From the NCBI RefSeq assembly GCF_938040115.1, contig NZ_CALHXD010000003.1, forward strand, positions 1-7,394: 7,394 bases of DNA, given 5' to 3'. Position numbers and translations under genes: made by a program. Each line of letters opens with the position of its first letter. Position 1 is the first letter of the stretch. This document shows, piece by piece, positions 1-6,065 of the stretch. This stretch comes from an uncultured Campylobacter sp. Lineage in GTDB: Bacteria > Campylobacterota > Campylobacteria > Campylobacterales > Campylobacteraceae. The notes below the pieces were generated by a model. It saw only the letters and a program-made list of their open reading frames with translations. It had not been told where the DNA came from and did no database searches.

Positions 1-54
1 AGCACAACCTTGCCAAGGTTGGGGTCGCGAGTTCGAATCTCGTTTCCCGCTCCA
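1..54 (+). tRNA. tRNA-Gly (GCC), 5'-truncated by the window edge
   Basis: This is the 3' part of a glycine tRNA. The anticodon stem is 5-9 paired with 17-21 (CAACC/GGTTG), around the loop TTGCCAA (10-16) with anticodon GCC at 12-14, which reads GGC/GGT codons. The T arm is 27-31 paired with 39-43, around the canonical loop TTCGAAT (32-38). The 3' acceptor strand is TTCCCGC (44-50), followed by discriminator T51 and a genomically encoded CCA (52-54). The 5' acceptor strand and most of the D arm lie outside the window. A run of seven T follows directly at 55-61. Confidence 0.95.
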
Positions 55-113
55 TTTTTTTCTTACTATTTTTTCCCATTTTTTTATTTTCGTCAGATTT
101 AGCGCTTTGGCCG
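55..113 (+). other. T-rich gap between the tRNA gene and flgA, open in the flgA frame
   Basis: The gap holds three T tracts: 55-61 (seven), 69-74 (six) and 79-85 (seven). It contains no ATG, and no in-frame GTG or TTG. In the frame of flgA it is open throughout and would encode a strongly hydrophobic stretch (IFFLLFFPIFLFSSDLALWP) running into the annotated Met at 114. That resembles the core of a secretion signal peptide, although poly-T DNA gives Phe/Leu/Ile by chance. The only in-frame near-start codons are ATT at 54-56 and 78-80. No clear Shine-Dalgarno sequence precedes either ATT or the ATG at 114. The T run after the tRNA could also help tRNA transcript termination. Confidence 0.45.
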
Positions 114-920
114 ATGTATTGCGTTTCAAACGGCAAAATCACGCTTGCGGACTTGGGCTTTACGGACAAAAGCGACGAGATTTTAAATTTAGGCGAGAAC
201 AAAGCCGCAAAAATAAATTCGCGAGACTTAGCTGAAATTTTAAAAAAATATGGGCTAGAGCTTGAGGATAAAAGCGGCGGAGAGACGATATTTGTCAAAA
301 ACTGCGATGCATTAGCTCTCGTGCAGCGCGCCTTTTTACAAGAGGTTTCGGGCGAGTTTAAGGGGTTGCAATTTGTAAAATTTCCGCTCATCGAACCTCA
401 AAATGAACTTCCTAAAAACTTCCACGAATACAAATTTGACAAAATTTACGTAAATAAAATCAATCCAAAAGGTAGCTTTAGAGCTAGTTTTATCACGCCA
501 AACGGCTCGCAGCCAAGCTTATTTTTTAGATACGAGATTAGCGCAAAAATGCCTGTTTTGCGGGCTACTAAGCCACTCGCGACGCGCCAGATGCTAGGTA
601 TAGACGACTTTGCAAAAGACTGGGTCGAGCTTGGCGAGTTTAGCCCCGATATGATGGGCGAGGCGCCAAACGCAAGGCTAGCGACAAAGCAAAACATAAA
701 AAGCGGCGAAGTGCTACGGCTGCGGCAGTTTACGCCATTGCCGCTCATCAAAAAAGGCGAGCGCGTAAATGCGGTGCTTAGCGACGGGGCGCTCAGTATC
801 ATCGTCGAGGTCACGGCACTAGAAAACGGCAATCTAGGCGAGACGATCAAGGTCAAAAACAACGATAAAAAGGTCTTTAACGCTCAAATCGTTTCAAAAA
901 AACAGGTGATGATAAGATGA
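114..920 (+). CDS. flgA: Flagellar P-ring assembly chaperone FlgA (start uncertain)
   Basis: FlgA is a periplasmic chaperone needed to assemble the FlgI P-ring around the flagellar rod. The C-terminal half (about residues 144-268) looks like the SAF/ChapFlgA region. It has the segments MPVLRATKPLATRQMLGIDDF, then ARLATKQNIKSGEVLRLRQF, then PLIKKGERVNAVLSDGALSI, and ends with a beta-rich tail containing NGNLGETIKVKN. The N-terminal half (about 1-140) is less conserved. The first ATG is at 114, but the protein from there has no signal peptide, which a periplasmic FlgA needs. The frame stays open upstream with a hydrophobic stretch, so the true start may be a rare ATT (54 or 78), or a T-tract length change may separate the leader from its start. 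No good ribosome binding site precedes 114. The end overlaps ubiX by 4 nt (ATGA). Function assignment is firm apart from the start, and flgA beside ubiX matches Campylobacter order. Confidence 0.85.
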   Translation: MYCVSNGKITLADLGFTDKSDEILNLGENKAAKINSRDLAEILKKYGLELEDKSGGETIFVKNCDALALVQRAFLQEVSGEFKGLQFVKFPLIEPQNELPKNFHEYKFDKIYVNKINPKGSFRASFITPNGSQPSLFFRYEISAKMPVLRATKPLATRQMLGIDDFAKDWVELGEFSPDMMGEAPNARLATKQNIKSGEVLRLRQFTPLPLIKKGERVNAVLSDGALSIIVEVTALENGNLGETIKVKNNDKKVFNAQIVSKKQVMIR

Positions 921-1846
921 AAATTTTTCTAGGCATTAGCGGCGCAAGCGGCGTAAATTTGGGGCTAAAGCTCGCCAGCGAGATAGCAAAAAGAAGCGAG
1001 TTGCATCTGTGCGTGAGCAAAAACGCGATGAACGTACTGGAAAAAGAGCTAAATTTGACGGATATTCTTTATAAAAACGACGCGGCGGCTAAATTTGACG
1101 AAAATCACGGCGACAAAAACATTGCGGACCTAAATTTTCAAATTTCGGCGCAAAATAGAGAAAACGACTCGCAGGCGTGCCGAAACAAAGACGAAAAAAG
1201 CGTAAATTTTAGCTCCGCACAAGGCGAGCTGGACTTTGATTGCGGAGACAAGCTGCAAGATGAAAATGGTAAATTTGCTGTTAAAGCACAAAATTTGGGC
1301 GATAATATTTTAAAATTTGACGCTTTGGATAACTGCGCTCTTGACGACATAAACGAGCAAATTTGTAAATTTGACGATCGTAAATTTCAAAACAAAAGCG
1401 AATTTGATAAAAACAGCGCACAAAAAGACGAGATTTATCAAATTTGGCAAGATTTGCAAAATCACGCCGTTATCCACGATGACTCCGATCTGGCCGCAGC
1501 GCCAAGTTCGGGATCGTTTGGTATAGACGCTACTATCGTCGTGCCCTGCTCTATCAACACCCTTGCTAAAATCCACGCGGGCTTTGCCGACACGCTGATA
1601 ACTCGCGCCGCCGCAGTCGCACTAAAGGAGCGAAAGAGGCTGATTTTGGGCGTTAGAGAGATGCCGTTTTCTACGCTAGCGCTCGAGCACGCGGCCAAGC
1701 TTTCCGCGCTCGGCGCCGTTATCGCGCCGCCAGTTTTGGGATATTATTCGGCTCAAAATAGCCTTGAGGATATGGAAAATTTTATCATCGGCAAGTGGCT
1801 TGATCTGCTCGGACTCGAGCATCAAATTTACAAAAGATGGAGCTAA
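917..1846 (+). CDS. ubiX: UbiX flavin prenyltransferase with a large internal insertion
   Basis: UbiX joins a dimethylallyl group to reduced FMN, making the prenyl-FMN cofactor of UbiD-type decarboxylases. In campylobacters, which make menaquinone by the futalosine route, the likely client is the UbiD-like enzyme of that pathway (inference). The core is well conserved: GISGASG at 6-12, VSKNA at 33-37, an acidic residue near E44 matching the family active-site Glu, SSGSF at 197-201, PCS at 210-212, TRAAAVALKER at 229-239 (R230, K237), VREMP at 246-250 (R247, E248), PPVLGYY at 271-277 (Y277) and RW at 307-308. All catalytic positions I can align from memory are present. The family is usually about 185-210 residues; this one has 309, because about 120 Lys/Asp/Asn-rich residues (roughly 57-180) interrupt the core in frame. 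The ATG overlaps the flgA stop, suggesting translational coupling. Confidence 0.92.
   Translation: MKIFLGISGASGVNLGLKLASEIAKRSELHLCVSKNAMNVLEKELNLTDILYKNDAAAKFDENHGDKNIADLNFQISAQNRENDSQACRNKDEKSVNFSSAQGELDFDCGDKLQDENGKFAVKAQNLGDNILKFDALDNCALDDINEQICKFDDRKFQNKSEFDKNSAQKDEIYQIWQDLQNHAVIHDDSDLAAAPSSGSFGIDATIVVPCSINTLAKIHAGFADTLITRAAAVALKERKRLILGVREMPFSTLALEHAAKLSALGAVIAPPVLGYYSAQNSLEDMENFIIGKWLDLLGLEHQIYKRWS
1085..1456 (+). other. Low-complexity insertion within ubiX, rich in AAATTT repeats
   Basis: This segment (UbiX residues about 57-180; edges estimated by comparison with remembered E. coli and P. aeruginosa UbiX) has no counterpart in those proteins beyond a short linker. It is hydrophilic, rich in D, K, N, E and Q, has no hydrophobic segment and is probably disordered. 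KFD recurs (residues 59-61, 133-135, 151-153), with relatives such as GKFA, RKFQ and SEFD. At DNA level AAATTT occurs about eleven times, in all three codon phases (AAA-TTT, CAA-ATT-T, TA-AAT-TT). The frame stays open, so it is neither a frameshift nor an obvious mobile element, and I see no terminal inverted repeats or target duplication. Confidence 0.7.
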
Positions 1847-1874
1847 AAACAGCTGCGCCATTCGCAAGATAAAG

Positions 1875-1900
1875 TCCTGTTTTAGGCATAAAATAGTAAA
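1875..1900 (+). promoter_or_regulatory. Candidate sigma-70-type promoter for the coaD-aspB unit
   Basis: The 82-nt gap between ubiX and coaD is the only sizeable non-coding stretch inside the cluster. It contains TAAAAT at 1889-1894, close to the -10 consensus TATAAT, preceded by TTTTAG in AT-rich DNA. Campylobacter promoters often lack a clear -35 box. This places a start site near 1900, shortly before the palindrome at 1906-1922. The call rests on a weak consensus match and position only. Confidence 0.3.
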
Positions 1901-1905
1901 ATCAT

Positions 1906-1922
1906 CCTTTAAAATTTAAAGG
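1906..1922 (+). promoter_or_regulatory. Palindrome covering the coaD ribosome binding site
   Basis: CCTTTAAA and TTTAAAGG form an 8-bp perfect inverted repeat around a single central A. In RNA a six-pair stem with a five-base loop is possible. The right arm contains AAAGG, the only Shine-Dalgarno-like sequence for coaD, six bases before its ATG. The element could be a dyad operator or an RNA hairpin limiting coaD translation. It lacks a following T run, so it is not an intrinsic terminator. Confidence 0.35.
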
Positions 1923-1928
1923 CAAAAA

Positions 1929-2396
1929 ATGAAAGCTTGTATCTATCCCGGCACCTTTGATCCCGTCACGAACGGCCATCTGGACGTCATCAAGCGCGCG
2001 GCCAAAATTTTCGATAAAGTTATCGTCGCGGTTGCGGCAAGCGAGAGCAAGCAGCCATATTTTAGCTTGGCTAGACGCGTAGAGATGGCAAAAATCTCAA
2101 CGGCAGACCTAAAAAACGTCGAGGTCGTCGGTTTTGATAACCTGCTCGTTGATTTTGCTAAAAATTGCGGCGTAAACGTCGTGATCCGCGGGCTTCGCGC
2201 GGTCAGCGACTTTGAGTACGAGCTGCAAATCGGCTACGCAAACGCCACGCTATGGGAGGAGCTTGAGACTGTTTATCTGATGCCAAGCCTCAAAAACGCC
2301 TTTATCTCAAGCTCGATCGTGCGCTCCGTTCTTAGCCACGACGGCGACGTTAGCAAGCTGGTCCCAAGCGAAATTTTAGAAACTTTGAAAGGCTAA
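1929..2396 (+). CDS. coaD: Phosphopantetheine adenylyltransferase (PPAT)
   Basis: CoaD transfers AMP from ATP to 4'-phosphopantetheine, giving dephospho-CoA, the penultimate step of coenzyme A synthesis in the cytosol. The 155-residue length is typical. The nucleotidyltransferase signature is clear: [12 protein letters not shown] at 6-17, with the catalytic His at 17, K41 matching the family substrate-binding Lys, [12 protein letters not shown] at 87-98, and ISSSIVR at 126-132, which contacts ATP. The ATG at 1929 is preceded by AAAGG six bases upstream, inside the palindrome at 1906-1922. The stop lies two bases before the tmk start, so the two are probably coupled. No odd residues were seen. 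Confidence 0.97.
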   Translation: MKACIYPGTFDPVTNGHLDVIKRAAKIFDKVIVAVAASESKQPYFSLARRVEMAKISTADLKNVEVVGFDNLLVDFAKNCGVNVVIRGLRAVSDFEYELQIGYANATLWEELETVYLMPSLKNAFISSSIVRSVLSHDGDVSKLVPSEILETLKG

Positions 2397-2398
2397 AT

Positions 2399-2977
2399 TT
2401 GTATATTTTATTTGAAGGTATCGACGGCGCGGGTAAAAGTACGCAGATAGCGCGGCTGGCGGCTGCTTTCCCGCAAGCCATCGTAACCAAAGAGCCCGGC
2501 GGCACGAAGCTTGGCGAAAATTTGCGCGAGATTTTACTAAAGGAAAACGACCTGGATAAAAGGGCCGAAATTTTGCTATTTTTGGCCGATAGAGCCGAGC
2601 ATTTCGGTAAAATAATAAAACCAAATTTAGATAAGATGATTTTGAGCGACAGAGGCTTTGTCTCCGGTATGGCTTACGCGCTGGCGGGCGGAAATTTTAG
2701 CTTTGAGGAGCTTTTAAATTTAAACAAATTCGCCCTGCAAGGAAATTTTCCGCAAAAAATAGTATTTTTTAAAGCGGACGAAAGCACGCTAAGATCGCGC
2801 CTAGGCTCGCGCGCGCAGATGGACGGCATAGAGGCTCGCGGATTTGATTATCTGCTAAGAGTGCAGGACGCGATGGAGGAAATTTTGCAAAAACTAGACG
2901 TCTGCTACGTCACGATCGATGCCGCCTGGAACAAAGAAAAAATAACGAATTTGATAAAGGAGTTTATAAATGATTAG
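2399..2977 (+). CDS. tmk: Thymidylate kinase (TTG start)
   Basis: Tmk phosphorylates dTMP to dTDP with ATP, an essential cytosolic step in dTTP supply. The P-loop is GIDGAGKST at 7-15, EPGG lies at 32-35, LFLADRAEHF at 60-69, the DR pair of SDRGFVSGMAY at 84-85, and a LID-like Arg-rich segment (SRLGSRAQMDGIEARG) at about 133-148. The 192-residue length is normal. The start is TTG at 2399: it gives MYILFEGIDG, matching the N-terminus of campylobacter Tmk, and no ATG or GTG lies before the P-loop in this frame. AAAGG at 2387-2391, inside the end of coaD, is a plausible ribosome binding site. The gene overlaps hisS by 8 nt. Confidence 0.96.
   Translation: MYILFEGIDGAGKSTQIARLAAAFPQAIVTKEPGGTKLGENLREILLKENDLDKRAEILLFLADRAEHFGKIIKPNLDKMILSDRGFVSGMAYALAGGNFSFEELLNLNKFALQGNFPQKIVFFKADESTLRSRLGSRAQMDGIEARGFDYLLRVQDAMEEILQKLDVCYVTIDAAWNKEKITNLIKEFIND
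2956..2962 (+). promoter_or_regulatory. Ribosome binding site of hisS
   Basis: AAAGGAG lies seven bases before the ATG at 2970, within the last codons of tmk. It is a strong Shine-Dalgarno match and supports the start that overlaps the tmk stop. Confidence 0.7.
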
Positions 2978-4217
2978 CGCATTAAGGGGGATGAAGGACG
3001 TTTTGCCGCCCCAGTCGGGACTTTACGAGAGGATAATCAAAATCTGTGAAGAGGTCGCGAAAAACTACGGATACGAGTTCGTGCTGGCTCCGCACCTGGA
3101 GCAGACGGCGCTTTTTCGCCGCAGCGTCGGGGAGAGTAGCGACATCGTGGGCAAGGAGATGTATCAGTTTGAGGATAAGGGCGGTAACGACGTTTGCCTG
3201 CGTCCCGAGGGTACAGCCGGCGTCGTGCGCGCCTTTATCGAGGCTAAATTTGACCGCGCGGGCGGCGTGAGACGGTACTTTTATCACGGTTCGATGTTTC
3301 GCTACGAGCGCCCGCAAAAAGGCCGTTTGCGCGAGTTTCATCAGTTTGGCTGCGAGTGCTTTGGCGAGCCTAGCGTTTATGAGGATGCGAGCGTTATCTT
3401 GATGATAAACGAGATTTTCTCGCGGCTAGGTATCAAAACCAAGCTACTTATAAATTCGCTCGGAGATGCCGCTAGTATGGGCGCATACAGGCAAAAACTG
3501 GTTAAATTTTTAGACGAGCACGAGGGTCAAATTTGCGAGGACTGTAAGCGCAGAAAGCTCACAAACCCTATCCGCGTGCTAGACTGCAAGGTAGAAAGCT
3601 GCCAAAAAATCTACGAAAACGCGCCGATGATAATCGGTAGCCTAAACGACGAATGCGCAGGCGAGTTTAAAAAGCTGCAAGAAATTTTAAGCGGCAACGG
3701 CGTGGAATTTGAGATAGATCCAAAGCTTGTGCGCGGGCTTGATTATTACTGCAAAACGGCGTTTGAGTTCGTTTCAAACGAGATCGGCGCAAAGAGCGCG
3801 GTCGCAGGCGGCGGGCGCTACGATAGACTGGTCGAGTACCTAGGCGGCAAGGCTAGCTACGGCGTGGGCTTTGCGATGGGTATCGAGCGCATAATGGAAA
3901 TCCTAGGCGGCCGCGAGAGCCAAAGCGCAAGAGGCGGCGTATATATCGGCGCGATGGATGCCGATGGCGTGGACGTGGTCTATAAAATAGCGATAAATTT
4001 AAGAAAAAGCCTCCCGGTTCTCGTGAGCTACGAGCCTAAAAAACTACAAAAGCATCTAAATGCGGCCGATAACGCAAACGCTAGGATTTGCCTTTGCGTC
4101 GGAGAGGACGAGCTAAAATCGGGCAAAATTTGGCTAAAAGATCTGAGCGAAAAGGCTGAAAAAACGATTGATTTGGCAGATCTGGAGGCGGAACTTAAAA
4201 GGATTTTAAATGTATGA
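2970..4217 (+). CDS. hisS: Histidine--tRNA ligase
   Basis: HisS attaches histidine to tRNA-His using ATP; it is a class II aminoacyl-tRNA synthetase working as a cytosolic dimer. The 415 residues match the usual length. The N-terminus has the family opening RGMKDVLPP at 6-14. Class II motif 2 is MFRYERPQKGRLREFHQFG at 109-127, with LRPEGTAGVVRAF just before it (77-89). The histidine-specific loop is LVRGLDYY at 253-260, and motif 3 is AGGGRYDRLV to GVGFAMGIER at 279-307. The anticodon-binding domain fills about 322-415. Four cysteines (C189, C192, C206, C211) sit in the insertion domain in a spacing that might bind a metal; this is inference. The start overlaps tmk and the end overlaps speA, each by 8 nt. 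Confidence 0.98.
   Translation: MISALRGMKDVLPPQSGLYERIIKICEEVAKNYGYEFVLAPHLEQTALFRRSVGESSDIVGKEMYQFEDKGGNDVCLRPEGTAGVVRAFIEAKFDRAGGVRRYFYHGSMFRYERPQKGRLREFHQFGCECFGEPSVYEDASVILMINEIFSRLGIKTKLLINSLGDAASMGAYRQKLVKFLDEHEGQICEDCKRRKLTNPIRVLDCKVESCQKIYENAPMIIGSLNDECAGEFKKLQEILSGNGVEFEIDPKLVRGLDYYCKTAFEFVSNEIGAKSAVAGGGRYDRLVEYLGGKASYGVGFAMGIERIMEILGGRESQSARGGVYIGAMDADGVDVVYKIAINLRKSLPVLVSYEPKKLQKHLNAADNANARICLCVGEDELKSGKIWLKDLSEKAEKTIDLADLEAELKRILNV
4199..4203 (+). promoter_or_regulatory. Ribosome binding site of speA
   Basis: AAGGA lies six bases before the ATG at 4210, inside the end of hisS. It supports the speA start that overlaps the hisS stop by 8 nt. Confidence 0.55.
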
Positions 4218-6045
4218 TTACGGTTTAAATTTATGGGGAAATAATAACTTCATCGTCGAAAACGGTAAAATTTGCGTCAATACCGGCTCAAAACCCGCCA
4301 TCATCGACATCGTAAAAAGCATCAGGAGCGAAGGCTACCGAGGCCCGCTATTGCTGCGCTTCCCTCACCTCATACACAAGCAAATTTCGCAAATTTACAA
4401 AAGCTTTGAGAGCGCGAAAAACGAATTCGGCTACAAAGGTAGCTTTAACGCCGTCTATCCGCTAAAAGTAAACCAATATCCGGGCTTTGTAAAAAACCTA
4501 GTCCGTCACGGCCAAAAGTACGGCTACGGGCTGGAGGCGGGCTCAAAGGCGGAGCTACTGCTGGTGATGGCGTATAATAACGAAGGCGCGCCGATCACCG
4601 TAAACGGCTTTAAAGATAAAGAGATGATAAATATCGGTTTTATCGCGGCCGAAATGGGGCACAACATCACGCTAACGATCGAGGGGCTAAACGAGCTTGA
4701 GGCTATCATCGCCATCGCAAAAGAGCGTTTCGCGCCAAAGCCAAACATCGGTCTGCGTATCAGACTGCATAGCAGCGGATCTGGTATCTGGGCTAAAAGC
4801 GGCGGCATAAACTCCAAATTTGGCCTAACGGCAACCGAGCTAATCGAAGCGGTAAATTTACTAAAAGAGGCAAATTTGCTCGATCGATTTAATATGATCC
4901 ACTTTCATATCGGTTCGCAAATCACCGAAATCCACCCGCTAAAAAAGGCTCTAATCGAAGCAGGAAACATCTACGCCGAGCTGCGAAAAATGGGCGCGAA
5001 AAACCTAAAAGCCATAAATTTAGGCGGCGGTCTAGCCATAGAGTACTCGCAGTTTAAGGAAAACTCGAGCCGAAACTATACGCTTAGCGAATACGCCAAC
5101 GACGTGGTCTATCTGCTAAAGACGATGGCGACGCAGCGAAACGAGGTGGAGCCAGATATCTTTATCGAGAGCGGCCGCTTCGTCTCGGCTTCGCACGCGG
5201 TGCTGGTTGCTCCCGTTTTGGAGCTCTTTAGCCAGGACTACACCGAGGAAAAGCTCGTACTAAAAAAGAAAAATCCTCAGCTAATCACCGAACTAAACGA
5301 TCTGCTAAGCACGATAAAACCGTCAAATGCGATAGAGTATCTGCACGACAGCATCGATCATATGGAGAGTATACTCACGCTGTTTGATCTGGGTTACGTC
5401 GATTTGCAAGATCGCTCGAATGCTGAAATTTTAACCCACCTAATCATCAAAAAAGCGGCCAAGATCCTAGGCACCAAACAGCACAACGCCGAGCTTTTAA
5501 AGCTGCAAGAGGAGGCGCAGGAGCGTTATCTCGTAAACTTCTCCCTCTTTCAGTCGTTGCCTGATTTTTGGGGTTTAAAGCAAAATTTCCCTATCATGCC
5601 GCTTGACCGCCTGGACGTGCGCCCTACCCGTTCGGCGTCGCTGTGGGACATCACCTGCGATAGCGACGGCGAGATAGGCTTTGACGACGAGGAAAATCCT
5701 CTGTTTTTGCACGACGTAGATGTGGAGCAAGAGGAGTACTTTTTGGGATTTTTCCTAGTCGGAGCGTATCAGGAGGTGCTGGGTATGAAACACAATCTCT
5801 TTACCCACCCGACCGAAGCTACTATCGAGATAGACGCAGAGGGATTTAAGGTGTCGCACCTACTAGAGAGCCAGTCGATCCTTGATATCATGGAGGATCT
5901 GGACTACGACATCTACGAGATCCAGGACATCCTAAACGAGCGCATCGAAAAGTCAAAGCTCGTAACCGACTCGCAGCGCAAGCAAATTTTAGGCGAAATG
6001 TATCTGTTTTTAAACGATAACGGCTATCTAAAAACTATATCTTAA
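4210..6045 (+). CDS. speA: Biosynthetic arginine decarboxylase
   Basis: SpeA decarboxylates arginine to agmatine with pyridoxal phosphate. In campylobacters agmatine feeds putrescine and then spermidine synthesis through the carboxyspermidine route (family knowledge). The protein is a fold type III (alanine-racemase-like) decarboxylase of 611 residues, somewhat shorter than E. coli SpeA. Visible motifs are AVYPLKVNQ at 81-89, with K86 as the PLP Schiff-base lysine; GLEAGSKAEL at 107-116; HFHIGSQ at 231-237; LGGGLAIEY at 271-279; ESGR at 320-323; and CDSDGEI at 483-489, carrying the C-terminal active-site Cys483 and Asp residues. All key residues appear intact. The ATG is supported by AAGGA six bases upstream. 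It follows hisS with an 8-nt overlap and precedes aspB by 20 nt. In C. jejuni, cysE lies between speA and aspB; here it is absent. Confidence 0.97.
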   Translation: MYDYGLNLWGNNNFIVENGKICVNTGSKPAIIDIVKSIRSEGYRGPLLLRFPHLIHKQISQIYKSFESAKNEFGYKGSFNAVYPLKVNQYPGFVKNLVRHGQKYGYGLEAGSKAELLLVMAYNNEGAPITVNGFKDKEMINIGFIAAEMGHNITLTIEGLNELEAIIAIAKERFAPKPNIGLRIRLHSSGSGIWAKSGGINSKFGLTATELIEAVNLLKEANLLDRFNMIHFHIGSQITEIHPLKKALIEAGNIYAELRKMGAKNLKAINLGGGLAIEYSQFKENSSRNYTLSEYANDVVYLLKTMATQRNEVEPDIFIESGRFVSASHAVLVAPVLELFSQDYTEEKLVLKKKNPQLITELNDLLSTIKPSNAIEYLHDSIDHMESILTLFDLGYVDLQDRSNAEILTHLIIKKAAKILGTKQHNAELLKLQEEAQERYLVNFSLFQSLPDFWGLKQNFPIMPLDRLDVRPTRSASLWDITCDSDGEIGFDDEENPLFLHDVDVEQEEYFLGFFLVGAYQEVLGMKHNLFTHPTEATIEIDAEGFKVSHLLESQSILDIMEDLDYDIYEIQDILNERIEKSKLVTDSQRKQILGEMYLFLNDNGYLKTIS

Positions 6046-6054
6046 ATTTACAAA

Positions 6055-6060
6055 AAGGAG
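6055..6060 (+). promoter_or_regulatory. Ribosome binding site of aspB
   Basis: AAGGAG lies five bases before the ATG at 6066. It is a full Shine-Dalgarno match, and with only 20 nt since the speA stop there is little room for a separate promoter. Confidence 0.75.
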
Positions 6061-6065
6061 TAAAA

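Noticed and set aside
446..862. Long open frame on the minus strand within flgA
   Set aside because: It lies wholly inside a recognised gene and its translation shows no recognisable family. It is a shadow of the coding strand's codon composition.
1051..1446. Repeated AAATTT words considered as a CRISPR array or tandem repeat
   Set aside because: The shared unit is only 6-12 nt, the spacing is irregular, and the words are spread over the whole window in both orientations.
1138..1698. Several minus-strand open frames across the ubiX insertion, considered as a gene inserted into ubiX
   Set aside because: None shows a recognisable domain or start context, they overlap one another, and the plus frame stays open from one UbiX half to the other.
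917..1846. ubiX considered as a pseudogene or two genes joined by a frameshift
   Set aside because: Both halves and the insertion share one uninterrupted frame, and every active-site residue I could align is present.
2982..3341. Overlapping open frames on both strands inside the start of hisS
   Set aside because: The hisS frame carries all class II synthetase motifs here. The others are low-complexity translations with no ribosome binding site.
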